A stretch of 64,000 nt of DNA, taken from contig NZ_JABAHY010000005.1 in assembly GCF_012641515.1 (NCBI RefSeq), positions 124,001 through 188,000 on the forward strand, given 5' to 3'. This document shows positions 25,722 to 34,684 of the stretch, in pieces. This DNA is from Nesterenkonia sedimenti. Lineage in GTDB: Bacteria > Actinomycetota > Actinomycetes > Actinomycetales > Micrococcaceae. Position 1 is the first letter of the stretch. Each line of letters starts with the position of its first letter. Position numbers and translations under genes: made by a program. The notes beneath the pieces were generated by a model. It saw nothing but the letters and a program-made list of their open reading frames with translations. It did no database searches and was not told the origin of the DNA.

Positions 25722-25732
25722 CAGGAGGACTT

Positions 25733-26161
25733 ATGAAGATTGGCGAACTCGCCCGGCTGTCCGGCGTCACCACCAAGACGATCCGTTATTACGAGTCCAT
25801 TGGGCTTTTGCCGGATCCGGTGCGCACCCCGTCGGGTTATCGGGACTTTGATGAGTCTTATGTCGATCGGTTGACTTTCATCCGCACCTCCCAGCGCTTG
25901 GGAATTACCTTGCATGAGGTTAAGGAGATGCTTCTGTTCCGGGAGCGGGGTGAGGCCCCATGCGCGTATGTGCGCAGCGTGCTGGATACCCAACTGGAAG
26001 GGATTGATCGGCGGATGCGTGAGCTTGAGTTTCTGCGGGAGCAGCTGACCGAGATTGTTTCAGAGGCGGACCCACTCCCTGCCGCCGCTGATAACTGCAC
26101 CTGCCAGTTGATCGAGCACGCGCGGCAGAAAGCCAGTATCGCCCCTAGTGGTACGGACTAA
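25733..26161 (+). CDS. MerR-family metal regulator (CueR-like)
   Basis: 142 residues. The N-terminal MerR HTH is typical (KIGELARLSGVTTKTIRYYE, GLLPDPVRTPSGYRDF). A long dimerisation helix follows. Candidate metal ligands are the Cys in APCAYV (residue ~76) and the pair in NCTCQLIEH near the end. Three or four promoters with 19-base spacers lie in the same module and are its likely targets. The ribosome site GCAGGAGG is strong. Copper or a related thiophilic ion is the probable signal, from the neighbouring Csp, HMA and ATPase genes. Confidence 0.85.
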   Translation: MKIGELARLSGVTTKTIRYYESIGLLPDPVRTPSGYRDFDESYVDRLTFIRTSQRLGITLHEVKEMLLFRERGEAPCAYVRSVLDTQLEGIDRRMRELEFLREQLTEIVSEADPLPAAADNCTCQLIEHARQKASIAPSGTD

Positions 26162-26484
26162 GCCGAGACCATCTGCCGGCATGCATCGGCGGCCTTGCGG
26201 CAGGCCTCGGCACACTCGGTCATGCCGGTCCGCTCACATTCCTGCGCGCAACGCTCGCATGCGTCTGCGCATACCCGACAGAGTTCGGCGCTGAAGTCGC
26301 TGCCACGGGCGATCAACGGGATACAGGCCCGGCATAGATCGGCGCAGTCGACACACAGTGTGATGCACCGAGCCAGATCCTTATCCCCCTGCTCGACACA
26401 CTCCTTGGCGCACGCGGTGCACTTGGCCAAGCAGTCGCTGAGGATATCGATGAGCTGTTTGGTGTGGTCTTCGATCATTGTCAT
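26158..26484 (-). CDS. Four-helix-bundle copper-binding protein (Csp/DUF326)
   Basis: 108 residues from the ATG at 26484 (AAGGA upstream). Cys residues recur with helical spacing: CLAKCTACAKEC, RCITLCVDCADLCRAC, LCRVCADACERCAQEC, CAEACRKAADAC. This is the Csp pattern, in which cysteines line the core of a four-helix bundle and hold many Cu(I) ions. There is no signal peptide, so it is a cytosolic store (Csp3-like). It converges on the merR gene with a four-base overlap and has its own MerR-type promoter. Confidence 0.88.
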   Translation of the reverse strand: MTMIEDHTKQLIDILSDCLAKCTACAKECVEQGDKDLARCITLCVDCADLCRACIPLIARGSDFSAELCRVCADACERCAQECERTGMTECAEACRKAADACRQMVSA

Positions 26485-26519
26485 GACGATTTTCCTTCCC
26501 AATAGTTAGCAGTCTTCTT

Positions 26520-26550
26520 ATCGTGGACCTTCCCCCGGCTGGAACGTCAA
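26520..26550 (-). promoter_or_regulatory. MerR-type promoter of the Csp gene
   Basis: On the minus strand: -35 TTGACG (26550-26545), 19-base spacer containing GTTCCAG...GGGGGAAGG, then CACGAT (26525-26520). The plus-strand sequence CCTTCC...GGCTGGAACG is nearly the same as in the TrxB-like promoter. Confidence 0.6.
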
Positions 26551-26584
26551 GCTCCCGGGCCTACGAACCGTCTCATCATCCAAT

Positions 26585-26615
26585 TTGACCTTCTAGTGGA
26601 GTGGAAGGTTTATGG
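26585..26615 (+). promoter_or_regulatory. MerR-type promoter of the chaperone-ATPase genes
   Basis: -35 TTGACC (26585-26590), a 19-base spacer with the dyad ACCTTC...GGAAGGT, and -10 TTATGG (26610-26615). The dyad matches the CueR-type consensus more closely than the others in this module. Confidence 0.75.
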
Positions 26616-26642
26616 TTGATGGCACCTACAAGGAGGTGTGTC

Positions 26643-26852
26643 GTGAGCACTTATACATTCCGTGTTGAAGAGATCCACTGTGGTGGCTGCGAGAAAGCGA
26701 TCCGCAATGCGTTGACCCGTGTGAACGGGGTGCGAGACGTCACTGCGGATTCTGACACCAATCAGGTGACGGTGAGTTACCACCAGTCCCAGACCAGTAT
26801 CGAAGAGATCGGTGAGCGCCTTGCCACCGCTGGCTATCCGGCCGTCAGCTGA
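26643..26852 (+). CDS. HMA-domain copper chaperone-like protein
   Basis: 69 residues from GTG at 26643, with AAGGAGGTG six bases upstream. The whole protein is one heavy-metal-associated domain with the metal motif HCGGCEKAI (residues ~12-20) and the fold markers VNGVRDVTADSDTNQVTV. It should carry Cu(I) or a similar ion to the ATPase encoded 40 bases downstream. The motif is HCxxC rather than the MxCxxC of most copper chaperones. Confidence 0.85.
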   Translation: MSTYTFRVEEIHCGGCEKAIRNALTRVNGVRDVTADSDTNQVTVSYHQSQTSIEEIGERLATAGYPAVS

Positions 26853-26892
26853 GCTGGCGCGTGAGACTACCGAGGAGACGGGAACGAGCACT

Positions 26893-29355
26893 GTGACGAA
26901 AACGGAACAGGCAGAGCAGCTGTGGGCGGAGGAGCCCAGTCACCTGGCGGGACACGCCCGCATTCGAGCTCGGATCGCGGGTCTGCATTGTTCGTTGTGC
27001 ACCGGAACGATCGAGAAGGCGCTGTGTCGTCAGTCCGGGGTGGACACGGTGGCGGTCAGTCTGACCCATGAACAGGCCCTGGTTGACTACGATCCGAAAC
27101 TCACCGGTCCTGAGAAGATCCTGAAGACGCTGCGCGATATCGGCTATGACCTCTATGACCCGCGCAAGTTGCGGCCCTTCGAGGAGGAGGAAGCCGACCT
27201 CGTTCACGAGGGCAAGCGTCTGCTGGCCGCGATCGCGGCGAGTCTGGCCACCATCGCCCTGATCCTGGAGGTCTCTGGTCTCTGGTCGGTGCTGGTGCCA
27301 GCCTCGGTCGTGATCCTAATGGTGCCGGTCTCCTACGCAATCATGCGGCCCGCCGGCCGAGCCCTCGCCACCTTGGGTGCGGTGACGATGATCGCTCCGG
27401 CCGCATTGGCGTATACGGGCCGCCAGTCAGGGTGGGTTAGCGAGACAGCGGCGGCGTGGCTCACCGGCGCCCTAGCGCTGACGGTGGTGTTGGCCATCGC
27501 CCCCCATATCCTGCGCATGGCCTACCAGGCCGCCAGGCGGGGGATCCTCAACCAACACGTACTGCTGGAGATCGGTGCGCTTGGTGGCATCGTCGGCGGT
27601 GTGATCGGGTTGACAGAAGTCTTCCCTGATTACCCCACTGCGGCGTTCTTTGCTGTGACCGTGTTGGTGGCGAACTATCACATCTTCTCTGAATGGCTCT
27701 CCCTGCTGGTCAAGACCCGCTCCAGCCAAGCGGTGCGCAAGCTGCTGGAGTTACAACCCGATACCGCCAGTCTGGTCCAGGACGGCACTGAGAAAGAGGT
27801 GCCTGTCACCCAGATCACAGCCGGGGACCTGGTGCGCATCCGCCCCGGAGACCGGGTCCCGGTCGATGGCCGGGTCATCGAGGGTTACTCGACCCTGGAT
27901 TTGTCCCTGGTCACTGGTGAACCCGTCCCGGCCGAACGCTCAGCTGGTGGAGAGGTGATCGGTGGGTCCATCAATGGGGCCGGCACTCTGTTGGTGGAGG
28001 CGACCCGGATCGGGTCCGAGAGCTTCCTGGCTCAAGTGGCCCGGCACGTTGAAGACTCGAGAGCGCTGAAGCCCGGGATCCTGCACCTGGTCGACCGGGT
28101 GCTGCGCATCTACACTCCCACCGTGCTGATCCTAGCTACTCTCGCGCTGCTCGGTTGGCTGCTAGGTTCCTGGGCATGGGCGGAGGAACCGGATGTGCGA
28201 CGGGCAGTGTTCGCCGGCATCGGTGTGCTCATCATGGGTTATCCCTGCGCGATGGGGATCGCCGCCCCGCTGGCCATCGTCCGGGCGGCCGGGGAGGCCG
28301 CCGACCAGGGAATCATCATGCGCACCGGAGAAGCATTCCAAACCTTCGGCCAGATCCGCACCATCGTGCTGGATAAGACCGGCACCCTCACTGAAGGCAA
28401 ACCTGCTGTCCGCGAGATCCAATCCCACACCGACGAGGCAGACCTGCTCACCACCGCCGCCGCGGCCGAAGAGCCCTCCGAACACCCACTAGCCCGAGCT
28501 ATCGTCACTGCTGCCACTATCCGAGGTCTGACCCTGCCAGCGGTCCAGGACTTCCACTCGGTCACCGGCTTCGGCGTCACCGCCACCGTCGACGGTCGCG
28601 CCGTGTTGGTCGGCCGGCCAGGCTTTCTGGTCGATCGCGGCATCGACCTGACCCCCCTCGGCCCCGCCATCCAACGCTTAGAGGCCATCGGACGCACGGT
28701 GGTGGCCGTCGCCGCCGACCGCGACTTACTGGGAATCATCGCCCTGGGCGATGAGATCCGCCCCGAGACGGTCGAGGCCGTGCAGCAGCTACAGGCAGCG
28801 GGCATCACCCCCGTGTTAGCAACTGGCGACAACCTCCCAGCGGCGAAGCACGTCGCCGCGCAGGTCGGCATCGAAGACATCCGAGCCGGGCTGCTGCCTG
28901 AGGACAAAGCCGACCTCGTACGCGAGCTCCAGACCGAGGGGGCCCGGGTCGCGATGGTCGGTGACGGCATCAACGACGCCCCTGCCCTGATGCAATCCGA
29001 CGTGGGCATCGCCATGGGCAGCGGCACCGACATCGCAGTGGAATCCGCCGATGTCGTCATCGTCCGCGACGACCTCCGCGCGATCCTCACCGCACGCCAA
29101 ACCAGCCTCTCCAGCTACCGCCGCACCAAGCAGAACGTCGCCCTGGCGTTTCTCTTCAACGGCACCGGGATCCTCGTGGCCACCACCGGGTTGGTCTACC
29201 CAGTCTGGGCAATGATCGCCATGGCCCTGTCCGTGACCACCATCTTCATCAACTCCCTCGGCGGCAGACCACGGCTACTCTTCGAAGCCATCGGCAGTGT
29301 CGGACGCTCCCGCGAAGACACAAAACCTGACGTGGTGGACACGCGCCCAACCTGA
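26893..29355 (+). CDS. P1B-type metal ATPase with an unusual Tyr-Pro-Cys motif
   Basis: About 820 residues from GTG at 26893; the start is uncertain. An N-terminal HMA-like domain has LHCSLCTGTIEKAL (CxxC). Eight membrane spans are likely. The actuator loop has SLVTGEPVP, and the phosphorylation site is DKTGTLTEG. Also present are the HP motif (SEHPLARAI) and the hinge GDGINDAPAL. The membrane metal site reads GYPCAMGIAAP, so the first Cys of the CPC motif is Tyr. That departs from the copper (CPC, CPH) and cobalt (SPC) groups, so the ion is uncertain. Regulation is by the MerR-type promoter upstream. Confidence 0.85.
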   Translation: MTKTEQAEQLWAEEPSHLAGHARIRARIAGLHCSLCTGTIEKALCRQSGVDTVAVSLTHEQALVDYDPKLTGPEKILKTLRDIGYDLYDPRKLRPFEEEEADLVHEGKRLLAAIAASLATIALILEVSGLWSVLVPASVVILMVPVSYAIMRPAGRALATLGAVTMIAPAALAYTGRQSGWVSETAAAWLTGALALTVVLAIAPHILRMAYQAARRGILNQHVLLEIGALGGIVGGVIGLTEVFPDYPTAAFFAVTVLVANYHIFSEWLSLLVKTRSSQAVRKLLELQPDTASLVQDGTEKEVPVTQITAGDLVRIRPGDRVPVDGRVIEGYSTLDLSLVTGEPVPAERSAGGEVIGGSINGAGTLLVEATRIGSESFLAQVARHVEDSRALKPGILHLVDRVLRIYTPTVLILATLALLGWLLGSWAWAEEPDVRRAVFAGIGVLIMGYPCAMGIAAPLAIVRAAGEAADQGIIMRTGEAFQTFGQIRTIVLDKTGTLTEGKPAVREIQSHTDEADLLTTAAAAEEPSEHPLARAIVTAATIRGLTLPAVQDFHSVTGFGVTATVDGRAVLVGRPGFLVDRGIDLTPLGPAIQRLEAIGRTVVAVAADRDLLGIIALGDEIRPETVEAVQQLQAAGITPVLATGDNLPAAKHVAAQVGIEDIRAGLLPEDKADLVRELQTEGARVAMVGDGINDAPALMQSDVGIAMGSGTDIAVESADVVIVRDDLRAILTARQTSLSSYRRTKQNVALAFLFNGTGILVATTGLVYPVWAMIAMALSVTTIFINSLGGRPRLLFEAIGSVGRSREDTKPDVVDTRPT

Positions 29356-29522
29356 CCAACCTGAATGTCATGTTCAGGGGCCCCCTTCACGAAACGGCAG
29401 CCAGGTGGGCCGAGTCCTGTGCCAGTTGCCCAACCCCTTTCGGATACCAGGGCCGCCAATTTCCGTTTAGGAAAGGCGGCCACTTATTGCTGCGACTCAC
29501 ACCGTAGTGGGCGTGTCGACAG

Positions 29523-29560
29523 TGTGACTGTTAGCGGGAGATGGCGGGGAATCGCAGTTT
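29523..29560 (+). repeat. Diverged Tni-type transposon end
   Basis: TGTGACT followed by AGCGG, TGGCG and TCGCA in the same positions as in the end at 23246: 24 of the first 35 bases match without gaps. It points rightwards, 21 bases beyond the end at 29501. It may be the old left end of the arsenic cluster. Confidence 0.45.
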
Positions 29561-29606
29561 CGCTTGGCGGCTCCGGGTGCTTCTGTTCTTGCCCGGTGGG
29601 CCGTCG

Positions 29607-30236
29607 TCAGTTCTGGATCTCGGTCCACAGGGCGCGGACGCGGTCGTCGATCTGGTCGACGATTTCGCGGATTCGTTCCGGTGTCTCCTCGGCGGGGTCG
29701 GCCAGTTCCCAGTCCAGGTAGCGTTTGCCGGGGTAGATGGGGCAGGCGTCGCCGCAGCCCATGGTGATGACGTAGTCGGCTGCGCGGACGACGTCGTCGG
29801 TCAGTGGTTTGGGGAAGGCTCCGGACAGGTCGATGTGGCGTTCGGCCAGCGCGTCGATCACCAGGGGGTGGACCTCGGATCCGGGCAGCGAGCCGGCCGA
29901 GCGGACCTCGACCCGGTCGCCGGCGTAGTGGGCCAGCAGGGCGCTGGCGATCTGGGAGCGTCCGACGTTGTGCACGCAGACGAACAGCACCTGCGGGACG
30001 GTTGTCTCGATTGTGCCCTGTGCCAGGGCGAGAGCGCGGAGGCGGTCGGCGGCGAACCGTTCGGCGAGGATCGCCAGGTGGTCGCGGATTCTCGCGGTCC
30101 GCGACAGGGTGGTGTAGGACTCGAAGACGTAGCGCTCGATGGTCTCCGGGGAGAAGATTCCCTCGTACTTGCGGGCGAGGTCATCGGCTGTGTGTTGGAG
30201 GACTTGGGTGTCGAGCGGCGGGGTGTCGGCGGCCAT
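29607..30236 (-). CDS. arsC: Arsenate reductase (LMW-PTP type) with N-terminal helical domain
   Basis: 209 residues. The first ~75 form a three-helix domain (LDTQVLQHTADDLARKYEG, ERYVFESYTTLSRTA) known in actinobacterial ArsC fusions. The rest is a low-molecular-weight phosphatase fold with P-loop CVHNVGRSQ and the second-site GCGDACPIYPGKRYLDWELADP. It reduces arsenate, probably using mycothiol/mycoredoxin or thioredoxin. It is the last gene of the leftward ars operon. Confidence 0.88.
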   Translation of the reverse strand: MAADTPPLDTQVLQHTADDLARKYEGIFSPETIERYVFESYTTLSRTARIRDHLAILAERFAADRLRALALAQGTIETTVPQVLFVCVHNVGRSQIASALLAHYAGDRVEVRSAGSLPGSEVHPLVIDALAERHIDLSGAFPKPLTDDVVRAADYVITMGCGDACPIYPGKRYLDWELADPAEETPERIREIVDQIDDRVRALWTEIQN

Positions 30237-30248
30237 GGCCTGGTCCTT

Positions 30249-31595
30249 TCAGGAGCAGCAGGAGGAGGTGGGTGCGCCGCCGATGGTCACCGGGAGTGGC
30301 CCGGCTGGCACGTCGCAGTATCCGCCGAGGTCTGTGGTGCAGACGCCGGTCTCGGGCAGTTCGAGGTGGACGGTGTCGGCGGCGACCCGGTCACCTGCCA
30401 GTGCTGCGGCGATGGAGCGGACCTGTTCGTAGCCGGTGGCCATGAGGAACGTCGGTGCGCGGCCGTAGCTCTTCATGCCGACGATGTAGAACCCGGGCTC
30501 GGGGTGGGCCAGCACGCGTTCGCCGTGTGGTTCGACGCTGCCGCAGGAGTGGAACTCCGGGTCGATGAGCGGGCCGAGCTTCTGGGGTGCATCGACGGTC
30601 GGGTCGAGGTCGAGGCGCAGCTCGGTCAGCATCGACAGGTCGGGGCGGAAGCCGGTGGCCGGGACGAGGACGTCCACGGTGAGCTTCTCGGCGCCGCTGG
30701 GTCCTGCGGCCTGGACGTGCAGCTGCTCGCCGTGAGTTTCGAAGCCGGTGATCACGAACGAGGTGTGGACATCGATTCGGCCGGATTCGACCAGGTCCCG
30801 GAGGCGGGTGCCCAGGGCGCCGCGGGCGGCGAGTTCGTCGCGGTCTTCGCCGCCGTAGGCGCGGGAGGCGTCCGCTGACCGGACGGCCCAGCTGATCCGG
30901 GTCGCGGGGTTGTCGTCGGCGAGCTCGGCGAGGTCGAGCAGCGTGTTGGCCGCGGAGTGGCCGGCGCCGACGACGAGGACGTGGCGCCCGGCGAACCGGT
31001 CACGGTCGACACCGGTGACGGCGGGCAGGGGCTGGGTGATGAGGCCGCGGGCTGTCGCCTCGGCTTCTCCGGGGGCGGGCAGGCCGGACCGGCCGAGTGG
31101 GTTGGGCTGGTGCCAGGTGCCCGAGGCGTCGATGACGCTGCGCGCCAACACGTCCTCGGACGATCCGTCGGAGGAGGCGATGCGGACGAGGAACGGGGTG
31201 GTCTCCCTGCCGGTGCTGCGGGTCTTGTCGATCCCTTCCCGGGAGACCGCGATGACGCGGGCGTCGGTGCGGACGACGTCGCCCAGTGCCGCTGCCAGCG
31301 GGGTCAGGTAGTCGGTGATCAGCTCGTGACCGGTGGGCAGGACTTCCGGGTTCGGGGCCTGCCAGCCATCTGCCTCGAGGAGGCGGCGGGCGGCTTCGTC
31401 GATGTTGTAGCGCCACGGTGAGAACAGGCGGGTGTGGCCCCAGTCGCGGATCGCGGCGCCGCTGGTGCTGCCGGCCTCCAGCACCAGCGGGGTCAGGCCG
31501 CGTTCGCGCAGGTGGGCGGCGGTGGCCAGCCCGACGGGGCCGGCGCCGATGACGACGACCGGCAGACTCTCGGTGTGGTTGGTGGTGTCAGCCAT
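30249..31595 (-). CDS. FAD-dependent monooxygenase-like protein (ArsO-like)
   Basis: 448 residues. The N-terminal FAD site is [12 protein letters not shown], a second nucleotide site [10 protein letters not shown] is near residue 215, and ATGFRPD near 325 is the motif of flavin monooxygenases. The C-terminal tail is unusual: CTTDLGGYC and a terminal SSCCS, which could bind a metalloid. Such flavoproteins are common in actinobacterial ars operons and have been named ArsO; the reaction is not settled. It overlaps trxB by eight bases. Confidence 0.8.
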   Translation of the reverse strand: MADTTNHTESLPVVVIGAGPVGLATAAHLRERGLTPLVLEAGSTSGAAIRDWGHTRLFSPWRYNIDEAARRLLEADGWQAPNPEVLPTGHELITDYLTPLAAALGDVVRTDARVIAVSREGIDKTRSTGRETTPFLVRIASSDGSSEDVLARSVIDASGTWHQPNPLGRSGLPAPGEAEATARGLITQPLPAVTGVDRDRFAGRHVLVVGAGHSAANTLLDLAELADDNPATRISWAVRSADASRAYGGEDRDELAARGALGTRLRDLVESGRIDVHTSFVITGFETHGEQLHVQAAGPSGAEKLTVDVLVPATGFRPDLSMLTELRLDLDPTVDAPQKLGPLIDPEFHSCGSVEPHGERVLAHPEPGFYIVGMKSYGRAPTFLMATGYEQVRSIAAALAGDRVAADTVHLELPETGVCTTDLGGYCDVPAGPLPVTIGGAPTSSCCS

Positions 31596-32571
31596 GGCTG
31601 GTCTCCTGAAGGACGGGGGCGGTTGCCGGTTCGGTGGCGGCGAGGAAGCGTTCGGCGTCTAGGGCGGCGGCGCACCCGGTGCCGGCGGCGGTGATGGCCT
31701 GCCGGTAGCGGTGGTCGACCGCGTCGCCGCAGGCGAAGACGCCGGGCAGGTTGGTGGCGGTGGTCGGGGCGTCGACGACGATGTAGCCGTCCGGGTCGAG
31801 TTCCAGCTGGCCCTTGACGAGTTCGGTGCGGGGCAGGTGCCCGATGGCGACGAAGATCCCGGTGGCATCCAGCTGGCTGGTGTTGCCGGTGAGTGAGTCG
31901 GTCACGCTCACGCCGGTGACCTTTTCGTCTCCGTGGATGGCGGTGATCTGGCTGTTGTACAGGAAGCGGATCTTCTCGTTCTGTTGTGCCCGCTGGGCCA
32001 TAATCTTCGATGCGCGCAGGGTGTCGCGCCGGACCACCACGGTCACGGTCGCGGCGAACCGGGTCAGGAACAGTGCCTCCTCCATGGCCGAGTCCCCACC
32101 GCCGACGACGATGATGTGCTGGTCGCGGAAGAAGAACCCGTCGCAGGTGGCGCACCAGGACACGCCGTGCCCGGTGAGCCGCTTCTCATCGGCCAGTCCC
32201 AGCTCCTTGTACGCCGAACCCGTGGCGACGATGACGGCCGGTGCTCGGTAGGTGGCACCGGACAGGGTCGTGACCTCTTTCAGGGGCCCGGTCAGGTCGA
32301 CGGCGGAAGCGTCGTCGTACTCGATGCGGGCCCCGAAGTTTGCGGCCTGCTCGCTGAGTCCCATCATGAGTTCCGGGCCCTGGATGCCGCCGGGGAATCC
32401 GGGGAAGTTCTCGACGTCGGTGGTGTTCATCAAGGCGCCGCCGTGGGTGACGGATCCGGCGATCACGCGCGGGGACAGCCCGGCGCGTGCCGCGTAGATC
32501 GCGGCGGTATAACCTGCGGGGCCGGACCCGATGATGATCAGCTCATCCGTTTGGGTGCTGGTGGTCGTCAT
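31588..32571 (-). CDS. trxB: Thioredoxin-disulfide reductase
   Basis: 327 residues with the full TrxB layout: FAD motif [18 protein letters not shown], redox-active CATCDGFF near residue 138, NADPH motif [10 protein letters not shown], and the C-terminal FAD motif [10 protein letters not shown], then [14 protein letters not shown]. It supplies electrons to thioredoxin, which can in turn regenerate ArsC. It is placed between arsC and the ArsO-like gene, 12 bases from arsC, so it belongs to the operon. Confidence 0.92.
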   Translation of the reverse strand: MTTTSTQTDELIIIGSGPAGYTAAIYAARAGLSPRVIAGSVTHGGALMNTTDVENFPGFPGGIQGPELMMGLSEQAANFGARIEYDDASAVDLTGPLKEVTTLSGATYRAPAVIVATGSAYKELGLADEKRLTGHGVSWCATCDGFFFRDQHIIVVGGGDSAMEEALFLTRFAATVTVVVRRDTLRASKIMAQRAQQNEKIRFLYNSQITAIHGDEKVTGVSVTDSLTGNTSQLDATGIFVAIGHLPRTELVKGQLELDPDGYIVVDAPTTATNLPGVFACGDAVDHRYRQAITAAGTGCAAALDAERFLAATEPATAPVLQETSHG

Positions 32572-32583
32572 GGTGTCAGCGCC

Positions 32584-33024
32584 TCACTTCGCGCCGGTCG
32601 ATGCTGGCAGCAGCTCGGAGACGAGCTGCTCGATGCGGGCCTTGATGTCATCGCGGATCGGGCGGACCGCCTCGATGCCCTGGCCTGCGGGGTCTGCGAG
32701 GTCCCAGTCCTCGTAGCGCTTGCCCGGGAAGATCGGGCACGCGTCCCCGCAGCCCATGGTGATGACGACGTCGGAGGCCTTGACGGCGTCGGTGGTGAGG
32801 ATCTTCGGGGAGGCAGAGGTGATGTCGATGCCGTCTTCTGCCATCGCCTCGACGGCGACCGGGTTGATCTGGTCGGCGGGTTCCGAGCCTGCCGAGCGGA
32901 CCTCGATCCGGCCGCCCGACAGTTCGGTGAGGTAGCCGGCGGCCATCTGGGAGCGGCCGGCGTTGTGGACGCACACGAACAGCACGCTGGGCTTGGTCGT
33001 GGTGGTGTTGGGGGCAGCGGTCAT
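32584..33024 (-). CDS. arsC: Arsenate reductase (LMW-PTP type)
   Basis: 146 residues from the ATG at 33024. P-loop CVHNAGRSQMA near residue 18, then RSAGSEPADQINP and GCGDACPIFPGKRYEDWDLADP, which holds the catalytic Asp. This is the thioredoxin/mycothiol-linked ArsC group. It is the second of three ArsC-type genes in the operon and is closely similar to the C-terminal part of the 209-residue one. Confidence 0.9.
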   Translation of the reverse strand: MTAAPNTTTTKPSVLFVCVHNAGRSQMAAGYLTELSGGRIEVRSAGSEPADQINPVAVEAMAEDGIDITSASPKILTTDAVKASDVVITMGCGDACPIFPGKRYEDWDLADPAGQGIEAVRPIRDDIKARIEQLVSELLPASTGAK

Positions 33025-33051
33025 AGGACCATCCAATCCGGGAGTGGGTAT

Positions 33052-33486
33052 TCAGTCGTTGAGAAGTGCGGAGTGCAGAGCCTGGACGCGGGTGTCGATG
33101 TCGTCGCGGACCAGGCGCATCCGTTCGATGCCCTCGATGCCGCGCTCCGAGGGCTCATCGGTGTTCCAGGTCTCGATCGTGGCGGTCATACCGTCGACGG
33201 GTTCGACGTGTGCTTCCTCGCCGAGGACGATGACCCGGTCGACCCGGCGCAGCAGGTCCGGGTCGATCGGCTTGGGCGATTCTCCGGACATGTCTGCGCC
33301 CACCTCGGCGACCACGTCGGCGGACAGGGCGTTGAGGGAGGTACCGGGCTTGGTGCCGGCCGAGTGCACCTCAACCGCGTCGCCGGCATGGTAGCGCATC
33401 AGCGCGGCGGCCATCTGGGACTTGCCGCCGTTCTTGACGCAGACGAAGAGGACGCTGGGCCTTTTCGGTTCAGAGGTGCTGGTCAT
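33052..33486 (-). CDS. ArsC-like phosphatase-fold protein with Lys in the P-loop
   Basis: 144 residues of the LMW-PTP fold. The P-loop reads [11 protein letters not shown], so the Arg that binds the oxyanion in CX5R is replaced by Lys. The Asp-loop region is also altered ([11 protein letters not shown] in place of GCGDACP). It resembles the single-cysteine ArsC variants of actinobacteria. Four bases of overlap with the ACR3 gene show that it belongs to the operon. It may act as a variant reductase or as a binding protein. Confidence 0.8.
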   Translation of the reverse strand: MTSTSEPKRPSVLFVCVKNGGKSQMAAALMRYHAGDAVEVHSAGTKPGTSLNALSADVVAEVGADMSGESPKPIDPDLLRRVDRVIVLGEEAHVEPVDGMTATIETWNTDEPSERGIEGIERMRLVRDDIDTRVQALHSALLND

Positions 33487-34601
33487 GCTCGGACTCCAGA
33501 GGTTCTGCGTGCGGGGACAGTCGGGTCGTTGGGGAACAGCTTGGGACCGGCCCAGAGAGCGACGTAGACGAGACCGACGAGGACGGGGACTTCGATGAGC
33601 GGGCCGACGACACCGGCCAGCGCCTGCCCCGAGGTGATCCCGAATGCGCCGATCGACACCGCAATCGCGAGCTCGAAGTTGTTGCCCGACGCGGTGAAGG
33701 CCACGCTGGTCGACTTCGCGTAGTTCAGTCCGACGGCTCTGGAGGCGAGCAGGCTGATGATGAACATGAGCACGAAGTACAGCAGCAGCGGCACCGCCAT
33801 CCGGGCCACATCCAAGGGCTGCGAGGTGATCGCCTCACCCTGCATGGCGAACAGCAGCACGATGGTGAACAGCAGTCCGTAGAGCGCCCAGGGACCGATC
33901 CTCGGCAGGAACGTCTCCTCGTACCACTGCCGGCCCTTGGCTCTCTCACCAAGCACGCGGGTGAGGAAGCCCGCCAGCAGCGGAATGCCGAGGAAGACGA
34001 GCACCGATGCCACGATCGCCCACACGGAGAACTGCGCCGAAGTCGTCTCCAGTCCCAACCACGAGGGCAGCACCTGCAGATAGAACCAGCCCAGCGCACC
34101 GAAGGCCACGACCTGGAAGACGGAGTTGATCGCCACCAGCACGGCGGCGGCTTCACGGTCTCCGCAGGCGAGATCGTTCCAGATGAACACCATCGCGATG
34201 CAGCGGGCCAGGCCCACGATGATCAGCCCGGTCCGGAACTCCGGCAGATCGGGCAGGAACACCCAGGCCAGCGTGAACATGAAGGCCGGACCTATGACCC
34301 AGTTGAGGAACAGCGACAGAGCCAGCAGCTTACGATCACCGGTCACCCGGTGCATCTCGTCGTAGCGAACCTTCGCCAGCACCGGATACATCATGACCAG
34401 CAGACCGATCGCGATCGGCACGGAGATCCCGCCGACCTTCACAGAGTCCAAGGCCGTGTCGAGCCCGGGCACGAAACGCCCCAGCAGCAGACCCACGGCC
34501 ATTGCCGCCAGGATCCAGACCGCCAGCCAGCGGTCCAGGAAGGACATCTCCTTCGTCACCGGCACCGCGTTCTGCGCAGCCGTCGTTGCAGTGGTGTTCA
34601 T
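33483..34601 (-). CDS. acr3: ACR3-family arsenite efflux permease
   Basis: 372 residues from the ATG at 34601 (AAGGAG upstream). About ten membrane spans. The family residue patterns are clear: [30 protein letters not shown], with the essential Cys in RCIAMV, and [20 protein letters not shown]. Arsenite made by the ArsC proteins is exported by this permease. It is the first gene of the leftward ars operon and is divergent from arsR. Confidence 0.93.
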   Translation of the reverse strand: MNTTATTAAQNAVPVTKEMSFLDRWLAVWILAAMAVGLLLGRFVPGLDTALDSVKVGGISVPIAIGLLVMMYPVLAKVRYDEMHRVTGDRKLLALSLFLNWVIGPAFMFTLAWVFLPDLPEFRTGLIIVGLARCIAMVFIWNDLACGDREAAAVLVAINSVFQVVAFGALGWFYLQVLPSWLGLETTSAQFSVWAIVASVLVFLGIPLLAGFLTRVLGERAKGRQWYEETFLPRIGPWALYGLLFTIVLLFAMQGEAITSQPLDVARMAVPLLLYFVLMFIISLLASRAVGLNYAKSTSVAFTASGNNFELAIAVSIGAFGITSGQALAGVVGPLIEVPVLVGLVYVALWAGPKLFPNDPTVPARRTSGVRA

Positions 34602-34619
34602 CGGCACTAAGCTCCTTGT

Positions 34620-34672
34620 ATCGATGGATGTCTATGGAACACACTAAGCGCATGCATCGATGGGCGTCAATG
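34620..34672. promoter_or_regulatory. Candidate ArsR operator in the divergent ars promoter region
   Basis: ATCGATGG-n2-GTC-n-ATG occurs at 34620-34636 and 34656-34672, 14 of 17 bases identical, 36 bases apart. The repeats fill the gap between acr3 and arsR, so ArsR bound here could control both directions. Confidence 0.55.
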
Positions 34673-34684
34673 TATGATGGGGTG

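Larger units (their letters stand above)
23246..29501. mobile_element. Cd/Cu-resistance segment bounded by inverted Tni-type ends, no transposase
   Basis: The left end starts TGTGAGTCGCAG at 23246 and the right end finishes CTGCGACTCACA at 29501. Read inwards, the ends agree at 21 of the first 23 bases, with TAAGTGGC at the same place. The same end sequence closes the complete transposon at 50084 (35 of 38 bases match the 23246 end). No transposase or resolvase gene is inside, but a copy of the res-like palindrome remains at 24348. The flanking five bases differ (atgcc and ccgta), so no target duplication supports a single insertion. Confidence 0.6.

Noticed and set aside
23246-29501. Simple transposition unit with target-site duplication
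   Set aside because: The end sequences match, but the five flanking bases (atgcc and ccgta) do not, so a single clean insertion cannot be claimed.
29541-30878. 445-codon plus-strand open frame over the ars genes
   Set aside because: Antisense to arsC and the ArsO-like gene, both of which have full family motifs.
31933-33567. 544-codon plus-strand open frame
   Set aside because: Antisense to trxB and two arsC-type genes; no recognisable protein features.
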